DNA of 64,000 nucleotides, taken from the NCBI RefSeq assembly GCF_001940565.1, contig NZ_LTDM01000003.1, positions 1-64,000 on the forward strand, in the 5' to 3' direction. The DNA is from Tissierella creatinophila DSM 6911. GTDB taxonomy: Bacteria; Bacillota; Clostridia; Tissierellales; Tissierellaceae. The notes under the pieces were generated by a model. The model saw nothing but the letters and a program-made list of their open reading frames with translations, made no database searches and was not told the DNA's origin. Both the position numbers and the translations under genes were made by a program. How positions within the stretch are numbered: position 1 is the stretch's first letter; the number at the start of each line of letters is the position of its first letter. Positions 17,293-26,495 of this stretch are shown piece after piece.

Positions 17293-18121
17293 CTATTTCA
17301 CCGCCTAATGGATGAAGACTTAAAATATGTGAAATCATATTCTTTAACTCTTCCCTCTCTACTATCATATCTATAAATCCTTTTTCGAGTAAAAACTCTG
17401 CTCTTTGAAATCCCTCTGGTAGTTTTTGTTTTATAGTTTGTTCTATAACCCTAGGGCCTGCAAAACATATAAGAGTATTTGGTTCTGAAATAATTATATC
17501 TCCAAGCATAGCAAAACTTGCAGTAACTCCCCCTGTTGTTGGATCTGTAAGTACTGAGATATAAGGCACGCCTTTTTCCTTTAATCTACCAAGAGCTGCT
17601 GAAGTTTTAGCCATCTGCATTAGAGAAAGTATTCCCTCCTGCATCCTAGCTCCCCCGGAAGCTGTAAAGATTATAATTGGCAATCTTTTTTCTTCTGCTT
17701 TTTCTATAGCTCTTGTTATCTTTTCTCCTACTACTGATCCCATACTTCCCATCATAAAATTAGGATTCATCACACATATAATAATCTTTCTACCGTCTAT
17801 ATCTCCCTCACCGGTTATAACTGCTTCAGTTTCACCAGTATTTTCCTTTGCTATATCTATCTTTGCCATATATTCAGGAAAATCTAAAGGGTTTGTGGTT
17901 TTTAAGTTTTTATCATATTCTTGAAATGTATCTTTATCTATTATACTTTCTATTCTTTCTCTAGCACCAAGTCTAGAATCCTTAAGCTTATCATGAGAAG
18001 TACTCTCTTTTTTATTTTCTTCTATCTTTTGTACTTTGATCTCCAAGGGTTTTTCTTTTTCTTCTTTATCTTTTATACCTATTTCGGCATATTTTTTTCT
18101 ATTAAAGAAATCCTTTAACAT
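17285..18121 (-). CDS. accD: Acetyl-CoA carboxylase carboxyltransferase subunit beta, zinc ribbon missing
   Basis: A 278-residue beta subunit. The crotonase-fold core is intact: [17 protein letters not shown] (~50), [49 protein letters not shown] and [16 protein letters not shown]. The N-terminal four-Cys zinc ribbon found in standard AccD (about residues 25-50, two CxxC pairs) is absent. Instead, residues 8-45 are Lys/Glu-rich ([20 protein letters not shown]) with no cysteine. The start follows GGAGG. The gene overlaps accA and sits 10 bp after accC. In E. coli the zinc ribbon has been tied to activity and nucleic-acid binding, so this subunit should still catalyse transfer but may lack that control (inference). 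Confidence 0.93.
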   Translation of the reverse strand: MLKDFFNRKKYAEIGIKDKEEKEKPLEIKVQKIEENKKESTSHDKLKDSRLGARERIESIIDKDTFQEYDKNLKTTNPLDFPEYMAKIDIAKENTGETEAVITGEGDIDGRKIIICVMNPNFMMGSMGSVVGEKITRAIEKAEEKRLPIIIFTASGGARMQEGILSLMQMAKTSAALGRLKEKGVPYISVLTDPTTGGVTASFAMLGDIIISEPNTLICFAGPRVIEQTIKQKLPEGFQRAEFLLEKGFIDMIVEREELKNMISHILSLHPLGGEIDG

Positions 18122-18131
18122 CCTCTACCTC

Positions 18132-19484
18132 CTAATCCTCTTTCTTAAATATCTCTTTTTCTATGAAGGAAGTATCTATATCATTTTTTAAAAATCTTTC
18201 ATTATTTAAAATAGATTTTTGAAATTCTATATTAGTCTTTACTCCCACAATAACCATCTCATCTAATGCCCTTTTCATCCTATCTATAGCTTCTTCTCTG
18301 TTTTTTCCCCAGGTTATTACTTTTCCTATCATAGAGTCGTAAGTAGGTGGGATTGTATAGTCGTTGTATATATGACTATCCACCCTAACACCATATCCTC
18401 CAGGCGCAAAATAACCTTCTATAGTTCCAGGTGATGGCCTAAAGTTCATACTCGGATCTTCTGCATTTATTCTGCATTCTATAGCATGACCATTCATCTT
18501 GATATCTTCTTGAGTGAACTTTAACTTTTCTCCAAAAGCTACATTTATCTGCTCCCTTATAAGGTCTAGTTCCACTATCTCTTCTGTAATAGGATGCTCC
18601 ACTTGTATTCTAGTATTCATCTCTATAAAATAAAAATTGTTCTCCCTATCAAGCAAAAACTCAATAGTTCCAACACTTTCATAGCCCACTGAACGCGCAG
18701 CTTTAAGTGCAGTATCTCCCATCTTTTTTCTTAGAGAAGGATCTATAACACTGCAAGGTGCTTCTTCCAAAACCTTTTGATTTCTTCTTTGAAGTGAGCA
18801 GTCTCTTTCTCCTAAATGAACTACATTTCCATAGCTATCTCCCAGTATTTGAAATTCAATATGACGAGGGTTCTCTACAAATCTTTCTATATACATAGAG
18901 TCATCGTTAAATCCTATTTCTGATTCTGATTTAGCCATATTAAACTTTTCTTTAAATTCTTCCTTATTATAGACTATTCTAAGGCCTCGTCCACCGCCCC
19001 CACTAGATGCTTTTACCATAAGTGGAAATCCAACTTCAAGAGCTATTTCATATGCTATTTTTTCATCATTTGTAGCTTCTTTAGAACCAGGTACAACTGG
19101 AACTCCTGCCTCTATCATAGTCTTTCTTGCCATAGATTTATTTCCCATCATTTCCATATGCAAAGCTTTAGGTCCTATGAATTTTATCCCATTTTTATCA
19201 CATGCCTCTACAAGCTTTATGCTTTCGGATAAAAATCCATATCCAGGATGAATAGCTTCAGCACCAGTTACAATAGCTGCTGATATAATATTGTCTATAT
19301 TTAAATAGCTTTTTTGACTTTTGCTAGGTCCTATACAAATAGATTCATCTGCCATATGCACATGAATAGAATCTTCATCTATATCTGAATATACAGAAAC
19401 TGTTTTTATACCCATTTCCTTACAAGTTCTGATAATTCTAACGGCTATTTCGCCCCTATTTGCAATTAGTATTTTTTTAAACAT
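18132..19484 (-). CDS. accC: Acetyl-CoA carboxylase biotin carboxylase subunit
   Basis: A 450-residue ATP-grasp biotin carboxylase that carboxylates BCCP-biotin using bicarbonate and ATP. It opens with KKILIANRGEIAVRIIRTCKEMGI and contains the HPGYGFLSES motif (~80), the glycine-rich ATP loop KASSGGGGRGLRIV (~158-171), the catalytic EMNTRIQVEHPITE segment (~287-300) and the FRPSPGTIEGY C-terminal segment. The length matches AccC. AGGAGG precedes ATG. It begins 1 bp after the accB stop and ends 10 bp before accD. Confidence 0.96.
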   Translation of the reverse strand: MFKKILIANRGEIAVRIIRTCKEMGIKTVSVYSDIDEDSIHVHMADESICIGPSKSQKSYLNIDNIISAAIVTGAEAIHPGYGFLSESIKLVEACDKNGIKFIGPKALHMEMMGNKSMARKTMIEAGVPVVPGSKEATNDEKIAYEIALEVGFPLMVKASSGGGGRGLRIVYNKEEFKEKFNMAKSESEIGFNDDSMYIERFVENPRHIEFQILGDSYGNVVHLGERDCSLQRRNQKVLEEAPCSVIDPSLRKKMGDTALKAARSVGYESVGTIEFLLDRENNFYFIEMNTRIQVEHPITEEIVELDLIREQINVAFGEKLKFTQEDIKMNGHAIECRINAEDPSMNFRPSPGTIEGYFAPGGYGVRVDSHIYNDYTIPPTYDSMIGKVITWGKNREEAIDRMKRALDEMVIVGVKTNIEFQKSILNNERFLKNDIDTSFIEKEIFKKED

Positions 19485-19958
19485 TTAAATCCTCCTAAGC
19501 TTTAATAGAGCCTGACCATATTGAATTATATCTTCATCTTGGGCATATATCTCTACAACTTCTCCATCTATTTCGGCTTCTATTTCATTCATGATTTTCA
19601 TAGCTTCAACAATACAAAGAGTATCTCCTTTTTTGACTCTCTGACCAACCTTTACAAAGGAGTCTGAATTAGGACTAGAAGCAGAATAGTAAATGCCCAC
19701 TATAGGAGACTTTGCTATAAAGAAGTCCTCTTGGTTTTCTGGAATTTCCGTAGACTTTGGTTCATCTTTTACTATATCCTCATATTTATTCTTATCTTCA
19801 TAAAGATACATATCATCAGAGTTTGTATTTCCTCTTGAATTGATTGTTCCAGTGTTTTTATATATATTTATCTTTATATCATCTTTTTCTATCTCTACTT
19901 TTTCTATGCTTGTTTTGTCTATTGCTAGTATTAGATCTTTTATATCTTTTAAATCCAA
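19485..19958 (-). CDS. accB: Biotin carboxyl carrier protein of acetyl-CoA carboxylase
   Basis: A 157-residue BCCP. The C-terminal biotinyl domain (~80-157) contains the EAMKIMNEIEAE motif with the biotinylated Lys, the PNSDSFVKVGQRVKKGD 'thumb' region and a final QYGQALLKL. The N-terminal part (LKDIKDLILAIDKTSIEKVEIEKDDIKI) resembles the BCCP dimerisation domain, joined by an acidic linker. The start is TTG at 19956-19958 with a GGGGGTG RBS. It is first of accBCDA. A -10 like TATAAT lies in the upstream gap near 20005-20015 on the minus strand. I could not recognise a FapR operator with confidence. Confidence 0.95.
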   Translation of the reverse strand: MDLKDIKDLILAIDKTSIEKVEIEKDDIKINIYKNTGTINSRGNTNSDDMYLYEDKNKYEDIVKDEPKSTEIPENQEDFFIAKSPIVGIYYSASSPNSDSFVKVGQRVKKGDTLCIVEAMKIMNEIEAEIDGEVVEIYAQDEDIIQYGQALLKLRRI

Positions 19959-20134
19959 ATTTACACCCCCATAATATTATGATTATTTATCTTAACTATT
20001 ATATCATAATAAGGTCAAGTAAAACAATTGACTTTTAAATGCAAATTCGACATATCTCTTATCTGTACTCCATCAAACATCTTCCATAATGTTTTTTCAA
20101 ATATTTGTCTTCAATTACGGAGATTATTTTAATT

Positions 20135-20356
20135 TTAAAGGATATTAAAAATATCATTTCCTTGGATATATAATATACTAGAAATTAATAATAATATTCC
20201 CAGTGGTAGAAATAGAGTAACTTCCCATTCTAATAGAACAAAAACTTTACTATATATTCCTTTATAATCTTTAATATACAGTAAAATACTTTTATATGCG
20301 AATATTAGAGATATAAAGCTTAAAATTAATAGAACTAAGCCAATAAAAACATTCAT
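20135..20356 (-). CDS. Small two-helix membrane protein, unknown function
   Basis: A 73-residue protein with two strongly hydrophobic segments (about 4-28 and 42-64) separated by a short charged loop (YIKDYKGIYSK). ATG is preceded by GGAG, giving modest support for translation. It stands alone between the acc operon and a divergent DUF2207 gene. No family is recognised; it could be a small membrane regulator or simply an unselected hydrophobic frame. Confidence 0.45.
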   Translation of the reverse strand: MNVFIGLVLLILSFISLIFAYKSILLYIKDYKGIYSKVFVLLEWEVTLFLPLGILLLISSILYIQGNDIFNIL

Positions 20357-20652
20357 TCCATCACTCCATATGTTAGATTACTAGGATTCACTACCATTTC
20401 TGGATTGGAAACTTAATACCAATTACAGATATATATTTTAAAGTATTTAACACTATTATTCTCCCTTCACCTTACCTAATTATGTATCATGTGTAATAAG
20501 TCCCCGTGGGGATATAATAAATCTCTATCTACATAATTAAACCACTAGAAATGAGTTAACAATCTTTACAAAAGCTTATTTCTATTTTTTCTATATTATA
20601 TTATAATAAAAAGGGTATAAATTTACTATTAAAGCTAAAGGGGGAGGTTTCT
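20357..20652. other. Intergenic region without recognised gene
   Basis: About 296 bp between divergent genes. It holds the promoter of the DUF2207 gene (an AT-rich -10 area near 20590-20615) and a short TCCCCGTGGGGA palindrome at 20501-20512. No larger structure or coding frame is supported. Confidence 0.5.
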
Positions 20653-22428
20653 TTGAAAAAGAGGTTTTTATTGTCTGTACTTATTTTATTTACCGCTATT
20701 ATTCTATTTTCACCTATATCTTTTGCCCAAGATGATTTAAATATAAATAGGTGGTTAGTAGATGGTACATTACTTAAAAGTGGTGATTTAAAGATTTCAG
20801 AAGATATTACATTTAATTTTAATGATGATTTTAATGGAGTATATCGAGATATTATTTTAAAGGGAACAGATGGGGTAAAAGATGTATCTATTTCTGAGAT
20901 GATAGATGGAAAAGAGGTGTTGTACAAACAAGTTAAAGATGCTAAAAAGGGTGATCGTGATAAATTTACTTCATATATAGATGGTAGCAATCTAGAGTTA
21001 AAGATATTTTCACCTTCAAAAGACGAATCAAAGACCTTTAGATTAAAATATACACTTAAAAATGTTGCATTAAAGCATAGTGATACTGGTGAACTCTACT
21101 ATAAATTTTTAGGTAAAGAAAATGAAACTCATATAGATTACTTTTCAGTAAACCTACACTTACCACAGTTTGAAAAAGAAAAGATAAAAATATTTGCCCA
21201 TGGACCACAAGAAGGTAAGATTTATTTTTCAGATGAAACTATAAAATCTGAAGTAACGGATGTAGAAGGTGGTGAATTTATAGAAAATAGAATTTTGTTT
21301 CCAAGGGAATATATCCCATTAAGTGAAAATATAGGAGAAAAAAATTTTAATTCTATTTTAAAAGAAGAAAAAGCTTTTGCTCAAAAAGTTGAAAAAGAGA
21401 TAGAAGAAAAAGCAAAGAGAAAAGATTTGTTTTCTAAAATCTCTATATATTTAGGCGTACTTGCAGCACCTTTATTTATGCTTTTGTTTTATAAATTCAG
21501 AAGAAATGAAGATGTATTTGAAAAAATGACAAGCCCTTATCCAGATGATATAACACCTGCTGAACTCTCCCTCTTTATGAATAAAGTCATCTCACCAAGA
21601 GCATTTTTAGCTAGTTTATTCCAGCTCTCTTATAAAGGTTATATCGATATAAAGGAAATAGAAGGAGATAAAGGTTCTAAAGAATATGAATTTAAAAGAA
21701 TACAAAAGACTCCAAAAGATTTAAAGGCGAACGAAGTTTTTCTTTTGGATTGGATATTTGATAGTGCACAAAACGATAATACCGTAACTACTTTAGAATT
21801 AGAAGAATATAGGAATAAAAACTCTACTATGTTTTATCGTTCTCAAACCCAGTGGAATAAACTTGTAAGGGAGGATTTGAAATCTCAAGATTACTATGAC
21901 CCGTTAGCAAAAAAGTGGGGAGTCTCTATTATAGTTTTAAGCTTGATATGGATTGTTATCGCAATTATAACATTCGTTTTTGAATCAGTTTACGGACTTG
22001 TTCCTCTAGTAACTGGTATAGGGATACTTATATATGGTATAGTTTTGATCTATAGCCCTAATGAGAGGGGATATATACAAGCCAATTTATGGAATGACTT
22101 TAAAGATCAGATACAAAAGAAATCCAAGAAAAATATAGATATTTCTGATGATAAAGCTCTTATATATGCTATTGCTCTGGATTTACCTATGAAAAATTTA
22201 AATAGTTTTAGAAATTCAGTAGGCAATGAATATTATCCATTGGGCTGGGGCTATCTGTTTTTTTTAACAAATAAAAGCGGAGGATCCCAGTTTGAAGATA
22301 AATTTACTAATAGATTTTATGGATATGCAGAAAATAGCTCTTCTGGATCTTCTGGCTTTGGCGGAGGCGGAGGATTTACTGGAGGAGGCGGTGGTGGTGC
22401 AGGTGGCGGAGGCGCCGGGGGATTTTAA
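20653..22428 (+). CDS. DUF2207 domain-containing membrane protein with Gly-rich tail
   Basis: A 591-residue protein: an N-terminal signal sequence (KKRFLLSVLILFTAIILFSPISFAQ), an extracellular DUF2207 beta domain (~28-240) with a YRDI motif, a transmembrane helix near 270-290, a cytoplasmic domain with PAELSLFMNKVISPRAFLASLFQLSYKGYI, two more helices (~425-475) and a glycine-rich tail (from ~565) made of short GGG/GAGGGG repeats. This layout matches DUF2207 predicted membrane proteins, whose function is unknown; a role at the envelope is inferred. TTG start with GGGGGAGG. It is transcribed alone and shares a terminator with fni. Confidence 0.85.
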   Translation: MKKRFLLSVLILFTAIILFSPISFAQDDLNINRWLVDGTLLKSGDLKISEDITFNFNDDFNGVYRDIILKGTDGVKDVSISEMIDGKEVLYKQVKDAKKGDRDKFTSYIDGSNLELKIFSPSKDESKTFRLKYTLKNVALKHSDTGELYYKFLGKENETHIDYFSVNLHLPQFEKEKIKIFAHGPQEGKIYFSDETIKSEVTDVEGGEFIENRILFPREYIPLSENIGEKNFNSILKEEKAFAQKVEKEIEEKAKRKDLFSKISIYLGVLAAPLFMLLFYKFRRNEDVFEKMTSPYPDDITPAELSLFMNKVISPRAFLASLFQLSYKGYIDIKEIEGDKGSKEYEFKRIQKTPKDLKANEVFLLDWIFDSAQNDNTVTTLELEEYRNKNSTMFYRSQTQWNKLVREDLKSQDYYDPLAKKWGVSIIVLSLIWIVIAIITFVFESVYGLVPLVTGIGILIYGIVLIYSPNERGYIQANLWNDFKDQIQKKSKKNIDISDDKALIYAIALDLPMKNLNSFRNSVGNEYYPLGWGYLFFLTNKSGGSQFEDKFTNRFYGYAENSSSGSSGFGGGGGFTGGGGGGAGGGGAGGF

Positions 22429-22462
22429 AAGGCATAGTGGAAAATTCCACTATGCCTTTTAA
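22427..22462. terminator. Bidirectional terminator
   Basis: A strong palindrome, AAAAGGCATAGTGGAA paired with its complement, with T-runs in both directions. It lies between the convergent DUF2207 (+) and fni (-) genes. Confidence 0.9.
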
Positions 22463-23472
22463 ATTAAATCTTTTAAATCCCCTATTATCTTATAGTCCGC
22501 TGTCTTTAATTCTTCAATGTTTTTCTTACCCATAAGCATCATAATCATTTTTATCTTATATGCTAATCCATCAAGATAATTTTTCGCATTGTCATATCCC
22601 CCATGGATTAGGTAGGAAAGTAGTTCACCACTTATTCCTACAATATCTGCCCCTAAAACTAGAGACTTTACTATATCTTTACTACTTTTAATTCCACCAC
22701 TTGATACAATTTTTAAATCACTTGAGAGTTCTCTACATTTTATTAGAGATAGTGCTGTAGGTATACCCCAAGAGTATAATTCAGATAAATCGATGTTCAT
22801 ATTTCTAAGATTTTCAATTTCAATAAAGTTTGTACCACCGTGTCCTGATATATCTACATATCTTACACCTATTTCATAGAGCTTCTGGGCAACATTTTTA
22901 GATATACCAAACCCTACTTCTTTAACAATTACTGGTTTATCTATATTTTCTAATATATTTCTTATATTTTCATATATACCAGAAAAGTCCCTATCTCCTT
23001 CTTCCATTGCAAGTTCTTGTGCTACATTTACATGAAGTTGAATAGCATCTCCATGGATTAAATTTAAAGCTGCCTTTACTTCTTCTAAAGAAGCCGCCGC
23101 ACTTAAATTCGCAAAGACCAGACCGTTCTGTCCTATTGTTTCTCTTACTATTTCAAAAGATTTCCTGCACCCTTCTTCTTCACATAGTGCTATAGTTTCG
23201 GACCCAACCGCCATGGCTATATTGAATTCTTTAGCCAAGAGAGATAATTCCCTGTTTATCCCTTCGGAAAATTCTGTACCGCCTGTCATAGCATTTATGA
23301 GTATAGGATAATCAATGGTCTTTCCTAAGAATGTAGTCTTAGTATCTATTTCAGAAAAGTTTAATTCTGGTAATGAGTTATGTTCTAAAAACACATCACC
23401 AAAAAGGGTATCTCCTTGAAAACTAGTCTTTAAATAATTTTCCACATGTTCCCTTTTCCTTTTTTTCCTCAA
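22459..23472 (-). CDS. fni: Type 2 isopentenyl-diphosphate delta-isomerase
   Basis: A 337-residue FMN-dependent isomerase interconverting isopentenyl and dimethylallyl diphosphate. Motifs: basic N-terminus (RKKRKREHVENYLK), INAMTGGT (~60-67), AVGSETIAL, the HVNVAQELAMEEGDRDF stretch with the catalytic Gln, VKEVGFGIS (~183), VDISGHGGTNF, and the C-terminal SSGGIKSSKDIVK phosphate-binding segment. The length is standard. TTG start with RBS GAGGTG. The gene is preceded by a hairpin-rich leader with its own likely promoter. No other isoprenoid gene is nearby. The type 2 enzyme implies FMN and a reduced cofactor, which suits an anaerobe. Confidence 0.93.
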   Translation of the reverse strand: MRKKRKREHVENYLKTSFQGDTLFGDVFLEHNSLPELNFSEIDTKTTFLGKTIDYPILINAMTGGTEFSEGINRELSLLAKEFNIAMAVGSETIALCEEEGCRKSFEIVRETIGQNGLVFANLSAAASLEEVKAALNLIHGDAIQLHVNVAQELAMEEGDRDFSGIYENIRNILENIDKPVIVKEVGFGISKNVAQKLYEIGVRYVDISGHGGTNFIEIENLRNMNIDLSELYSWGIPTALSLIKCRELSSDLKIVSSGGIKSSKDIVKSLVLGADIVGISGELLSYLIHGGYDNAKNYLDGLAYKIKMIMMLMGKKNIEELKTADYKIIGDLKDLI

Positions 23473-23485
23473 TTAATTCACCTCT

Positions 23486-23610
23486 ATCTACCAGTTTTAA
23501 AAACTTGTATCAGAGGGAGCTTTAGACTCCAGCTGATATAGTGGTTTGTCTCATTTTAAATATGGACAAACCTTTATATCTAAATAATACTACATATTTC
23601 GATAATTTAC
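23486..23610 (-). promoter_or_regulatory. Promoter and structured leader of fni, possible attenuator
   Basis: On the minus strand TTGTAA, 17 nt, TATTAT forms a plausible promoter near 23580-23612. The leader that follows can form hairpin 1 (GGTTTGTC with GACAAACC, 23542-23571) and hairpin 2 (TATCAG + GGAG paired with CTCC + CTGATA, 23508-23538), the latter followed by ACAAGTTTTT, like a terminator. It resembles an attenuator. It matches no riboswitch class I can name. Confidence 0.5.
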
Positions 23611-23633
23611 AATTGAAAAGATTGATTTGTTTA

Positions 23634-23773
23634 AAGAAAACTTGTATCAGATGCTTTTCTGATGCAAAGTTGCACTTATCCAGGAGCTATGCAATTGCCT
23701 ACTCTAGATTCTTTTGATAGAGTACTGCAATTGTAAGCTATCGGATAAAGAAAACTTGTATCAGATGCTTTTA
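23634..23773. repeat. Direct repeats flanking a long imperfect palindrome
   Basis: A ~25-bp direct repeat containing CTTGTATCAGATGCTTTT occurs at about 23634-23658 and 23748-23773; a partial third copy (CTTGTATCAGA) lies at 23503-23513. Between the two full copies sits a ~75-bp imperfect palindrome: TTATCC / GGATAA, CAATTGC / GCAATTG and TACTCTA / TAGAGTA arms around 23676-23747. The right-hand copy contains the end of pyrC, including its stop codon. On the minus strand the left copy also forms an ATCAGA/TCTGAT hairpin with a T-rich tail, so it can act as a terminator after pyrC. The layout suits a small miniature-element-like insertion or a duplicated terminator. Confidence 0.6.
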
Positions 23774-24999
23774 TAAACTATATTGCCCTTTGCTATGGTC
23801 ATCTTTACTTTTCCCTTTAACTTTTCCCCTAAAAATGGAGAATTCCATGATTTAGAGAGGAAATCTTCTACCACATATTCTTCATCTGGGGAAAATATTA
23901 CCAAATCAGCCCTTTTGTTTTCCTTTATATATCCTCTATCTAGATTATAAAGGCGAGCAGGATTTATAGTAAGTTTTTTAAGCATCTCTATCATACTTAA
24001 ATGTCCCTTATCTACCAAGTTTGTAATAGATAGGGCAAGGGCGGTTTCAAGCCCTATAATGCCACTTGGCGCTAAAGTTATATCTTTATCCTTTTCTTCT
24101 TGGGTGTGTGGAGCATGGTCTGTAGCTATTATATCGATTGTATTATCCTTTAATCCTTCAATGATCTTATTCTTATCCCAAGGGGTTCTAAGAGGAGGGT
24201 TCATCTTAGCTAATGATCCATACTTTTCCAAAGCATCTTCAGTAAGTGTAAAGTGGTGAGGAGTAACTTCTGCGTAAATATTTGCACCCATCTTCTTTCC
24301 CCATCTTACCAGCTCTACTGAAACACCTGAGCTTATATGCTGAATATTTACCTTTGAACCTACAGCTATAGCAAGAGATATATCTCTACTTACCATTACA
24401 TCTTCCGCTACATGAGGAGAAAATTCATTTATTCCATTTTCCTCTATTAGTGATGGATCTTCTTCATGAAGGCTTATTGGCATATCTAACTCTTTTGAAA
24501 TCTTCATAGCCGTCTTTAAAACTCTAGTATTCATAATAGGTTTTCCATCATCAGAAAAACCTACTGCACCTGCATCTTTTAAAGCTTTTAAGTCATTTAA
24601 GTTTTCTCCATTCATTCCCTTGGTAACTGTACTAACTTGAAGGACTTCTACTTTTAAATCTTTAGCCTTTTCCAATATATATTTAAGCGTTTCTACATTG
24701 TCTACCACTGGATTAGTGTTTGCCATACATACGACGCTCGTAAAGCCTCCTCTTGCAGCAGCATCACTACCAGTTACCAGATCTTCTTTAAACGTCTGTC
24801 CAGGGTCTCTGAAGTGAACGTGTACATCTATAAGACCAGGAGCTATTATAATATCTGTTGCATCTATTAGGGTATATTCTTCCTCTACTTCAATGGATTT
24901 TTCTATCTTTATAATGTTTTTTCCATCTATCAATATATCTAGATGTTCATCCGTTCCACTTAAAGGATCAATAACTCTTCCGTTTTTTATTAAAATCAT
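23761..24999 (-). CDS. pyrC: Dihydroorotase
   Basis: A 412-residue type I dihydroorotase (amidohydrolase superfamily) that cyclises carbamoyl-aspartate to dihydroorotate. Zn ligands are in DVHVHFRDPGQTFKED (~58-73); other marks are NTNPVVDN, the SFDDGKP-like FSDDGKPIMN, HEED (~175), HISSG, the TPHHF zinc His (~238) and ATDHAPHTQEEK with the catalytic Asp (~303). The length is standard. It is the last gene of pyrBIFKDEC, 21 bp after pyrE, with AAGGAGG before ATG. Its final codons lie in a repeated element that also forms a terminator-like hairpin. Confidence 0.96.
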   Translation of the reverse strand: MILIKNGRVIDPLSGTDEHLDILIDGKNIIKIEKSIEVEEEYTLIDATDIIIAPGLIDVHVHFRDPGQTFKEDLVTGSDAAARGGFTSVVCMANTNPVVDNVETLKYILEKAKDLKVEVLQVSTVTKGMNGENLNDLKALKDAGAVGFSDDGKPIMNTRVLKTAMKISKELDMPISLHEEDPSLIEENGINEFSPHVAEDVMVSRDISLAIAVGSKVNIQHISSGVSVELVRWGKKMGANIYAEVTPHHFTLTEDALEKYGSLAKMNPPLRTPWDKNKIIEGLKDNTIDIIATDHAPHTQEEKDKDITLAPSGIIGLETALALSITNLVDKGHLSMIEMLKKLTINPARLYNLDRGYIKENKRADLVIFSPDEEYVVEDFLSKSWNSPFLGEKLKGKVKMTIAKGNIVYKSI

Positions 25000-25020
25000 T
25001 TTTTCCTCCTTGAAATGGTA

Positions 25021-25581
25021 TTAAAGGATTATCTTTCTGCTTCCTGGCTTTATAGGAGTACTTCCCTGTTTACACATTGGACAATCTTCTTTATCATAAG
25101 TGTTTAAATCTACCTTTACCGCACTATATAGTGGATATTTTATATCTCCAGTGCTTCTATTTACAATTGAAGCTATACCTACTACAACTCCGCCATGTTC
25201 TTCTACTACTTTTATGGCTTCATATGCAGATTTTCCTGTAGTTACAACGTCTTCAGTAATTAAAACCTTTTGTCCTTTTTCTATAGAAAAACCTCTTCTA
25301 AGTTTCATCTCACCATCTTCACGTTCTACAAATATACTGGGCTTACCTGTTTGTCTAGCAAGTTCATAACTTACTATAACTCCTCCCATTGCAGGACCTA
25401 CTACTATATCAAAGTCTACCCCTTGGAGCTTTTCTACTATAAGCTCTACTGCCTTTTCTGCCTTTTGAGGATGCATTAGTAGTTTTGCACATTGTACGTA
25501 TCCATCACTATGTTTTCCTGAAGATAATAAAAAGTGCCCCTCAAGAAGTGCTTCTGTTTCTTTTAATAAATCTATTAACAT
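25021..25581 (-). CDS. pyrE: Orotate phosphoribosyltransferase
   Basis: A 186-residue type I phosphoribosyltransferase joining orotate to PRPP to give OMP. The PRPP-binding motif is [18 protein letters not shown] (~104-121); [17 protein letters not shown] near the N-terminus and the Lys/Arg catalytic loop [13 protein letters not shown] (~82-94) are present. The [18 protein letters not shown] tail (two Cys) is typical of a subset of clostridial PyrE. It overlaps pyrD by 7 bp and is followed by pyrC. Confidence 0.95.
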   Translation of the reverse strand: MLIDLLKETEALLEGHFLLSSGKHSDGYVQCAKLLMHPQKAEKAVELIVEKLQGVDFDIVVGPAMGGVIVSYELARQTGKPSIFVEREDGEMKLRRGFSIEKGQKVLITEDVVTTGKSAYEAIKVVEEHGGVVVGIASIVNRSTGDIKYPLYSAVKVDLNTYDKEDCPMCKQGSTPIKPGSRKIIL

Positions 25582-26495
25582 AAGTTTTCTCTCCCTATTA
25601 TTCCTTTTATTTCGCTTAAGTCTCTTATACCCTGTTTTTCCATAAAATCTTCTATTCCATCTATTATATCTAAACTTATCGTTGGATTTATAAAGTTCCC
25701 ACTACCTATTTGAATTAAATCAGCTCCTGCCATTATAAATTCTATAGCATCTTTATAGTCCATTATTCCACCCATTCCTATTATAGGCACATCTACTCTT
25801 TTAGATACTTCATAGACCATCCTAAGTGCTATAGGTTTTATACAAGGCCCTGAAAGGCCTGCTATAGTATTGTCAAATACTGGCTTTCTTCCATATATAT
25901 CTATAGCCATGCCACTAAAAGTATTTACAAGAGAGAGGGCATCTGCACCAGATTCTACACAAGACTCTGCCATATCTCCTATATTTTCCGCATTTGGAGA
26001 TAGTTTTACTATCAATGGCTTTTTACATATAGTTTTAACTTCTTTTACAACTCTTTCTGCATCAACGCATCTTATCCCAAAAGCCATACCACCTGATTTT
26101 ACATTTGGACAAGAAATATTTAATTCTATCATATCTATATCTGTATAGTTTAGTTTTTCTATCATCTTTAGATATTCTTCTAAACTCCCTCCACCTACAT
26201 TTGCAAGTATCACAGTGTTTTGCTCTTTCATAAATGGGAGTTCTTCTTCAATAAAGGCATCTACTCCAGGATTTTGAAGCCCTATAGAGTTTAAAAGTCC
26301 TGAAGGAGTTTCATGAAGTCTTATACCTTTATTTCCATCCTTTTTGTTTAAAGTAAGCCCTTTAGAACTAATTCCACCAAGACGTGATAAATCAAAGTAG
26401 TCTGCATACTCCCTTCCAAATCCAAAAGTACCAGAGGCTGTAATCACTGGGTTTTTAAAGTCTATACCACATATATTTACTTTAGCATTAGCCAT
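25575..26495 (-). CDS. pyrD: Dihydroorotate dehydrogenase B (NAD+), catalytic subunit
   Basis: A 306-residue class 1B DHODH, an FMN TIM barrel that oxidises dihydroorotate to orotate and passes electrons to PyrK. Marks: the N-terminal [29 protein letters not shown], the substrate/active-site [17 protein letters not shown] loop with the catalytic-base Cys (~128-137), VKLSPNA, and the FMN phosphate motif [21 protein letters not shown] (~240-260). The length fits 1B. It overlaps both pyrK (8 bp) and pyrE, so translational coupling is likely. Confidence 0.96.
   Translation of the reverse strand: MANAKVNICGIDFKNPVITASGTFGFGREYADYFDLSRLGGISSKGLTLNKKDGNKGIRLHETPSGLLNSIGLQNPGVDAFIEEELPFMKEQNTVILANVGGGSLEEYLKMIEKLNYTDIDMIELNISCPNVKSGGMAFGIRCVDAERVVKEVKTICKKPLIVKLSPNAENIGDMAESCVESGADALSLVNTFSGMAIDIYGRKPVFDNTIAGLSGPCIKPIALRMVYEVSKRVDVPIIGMGGIMDYKDAIEFIMAGADLIQIGSGNFINPTISLDIIDGIEDFMEKQGIRDLSEIKGIIGRENLC

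Noticed and set aside
17921-18118. Phe-rich plus-strand frame antisense to accD
   Set aside because: Low-complexity translation of Lys/Glu-rich codons on the other strand; no RBS.
20501-20512. CCCCGTGGGG palindrome as a regulatory site
   Set aside because: Too short and isolated to support a specific claim.
23500-23773. CRISPR or tRNA remnants in the fni-pyrC gap
   Set aside because: Only two or three copies at unequal spacing, and no cloverleaf fold or spacer pattern could be drawn.
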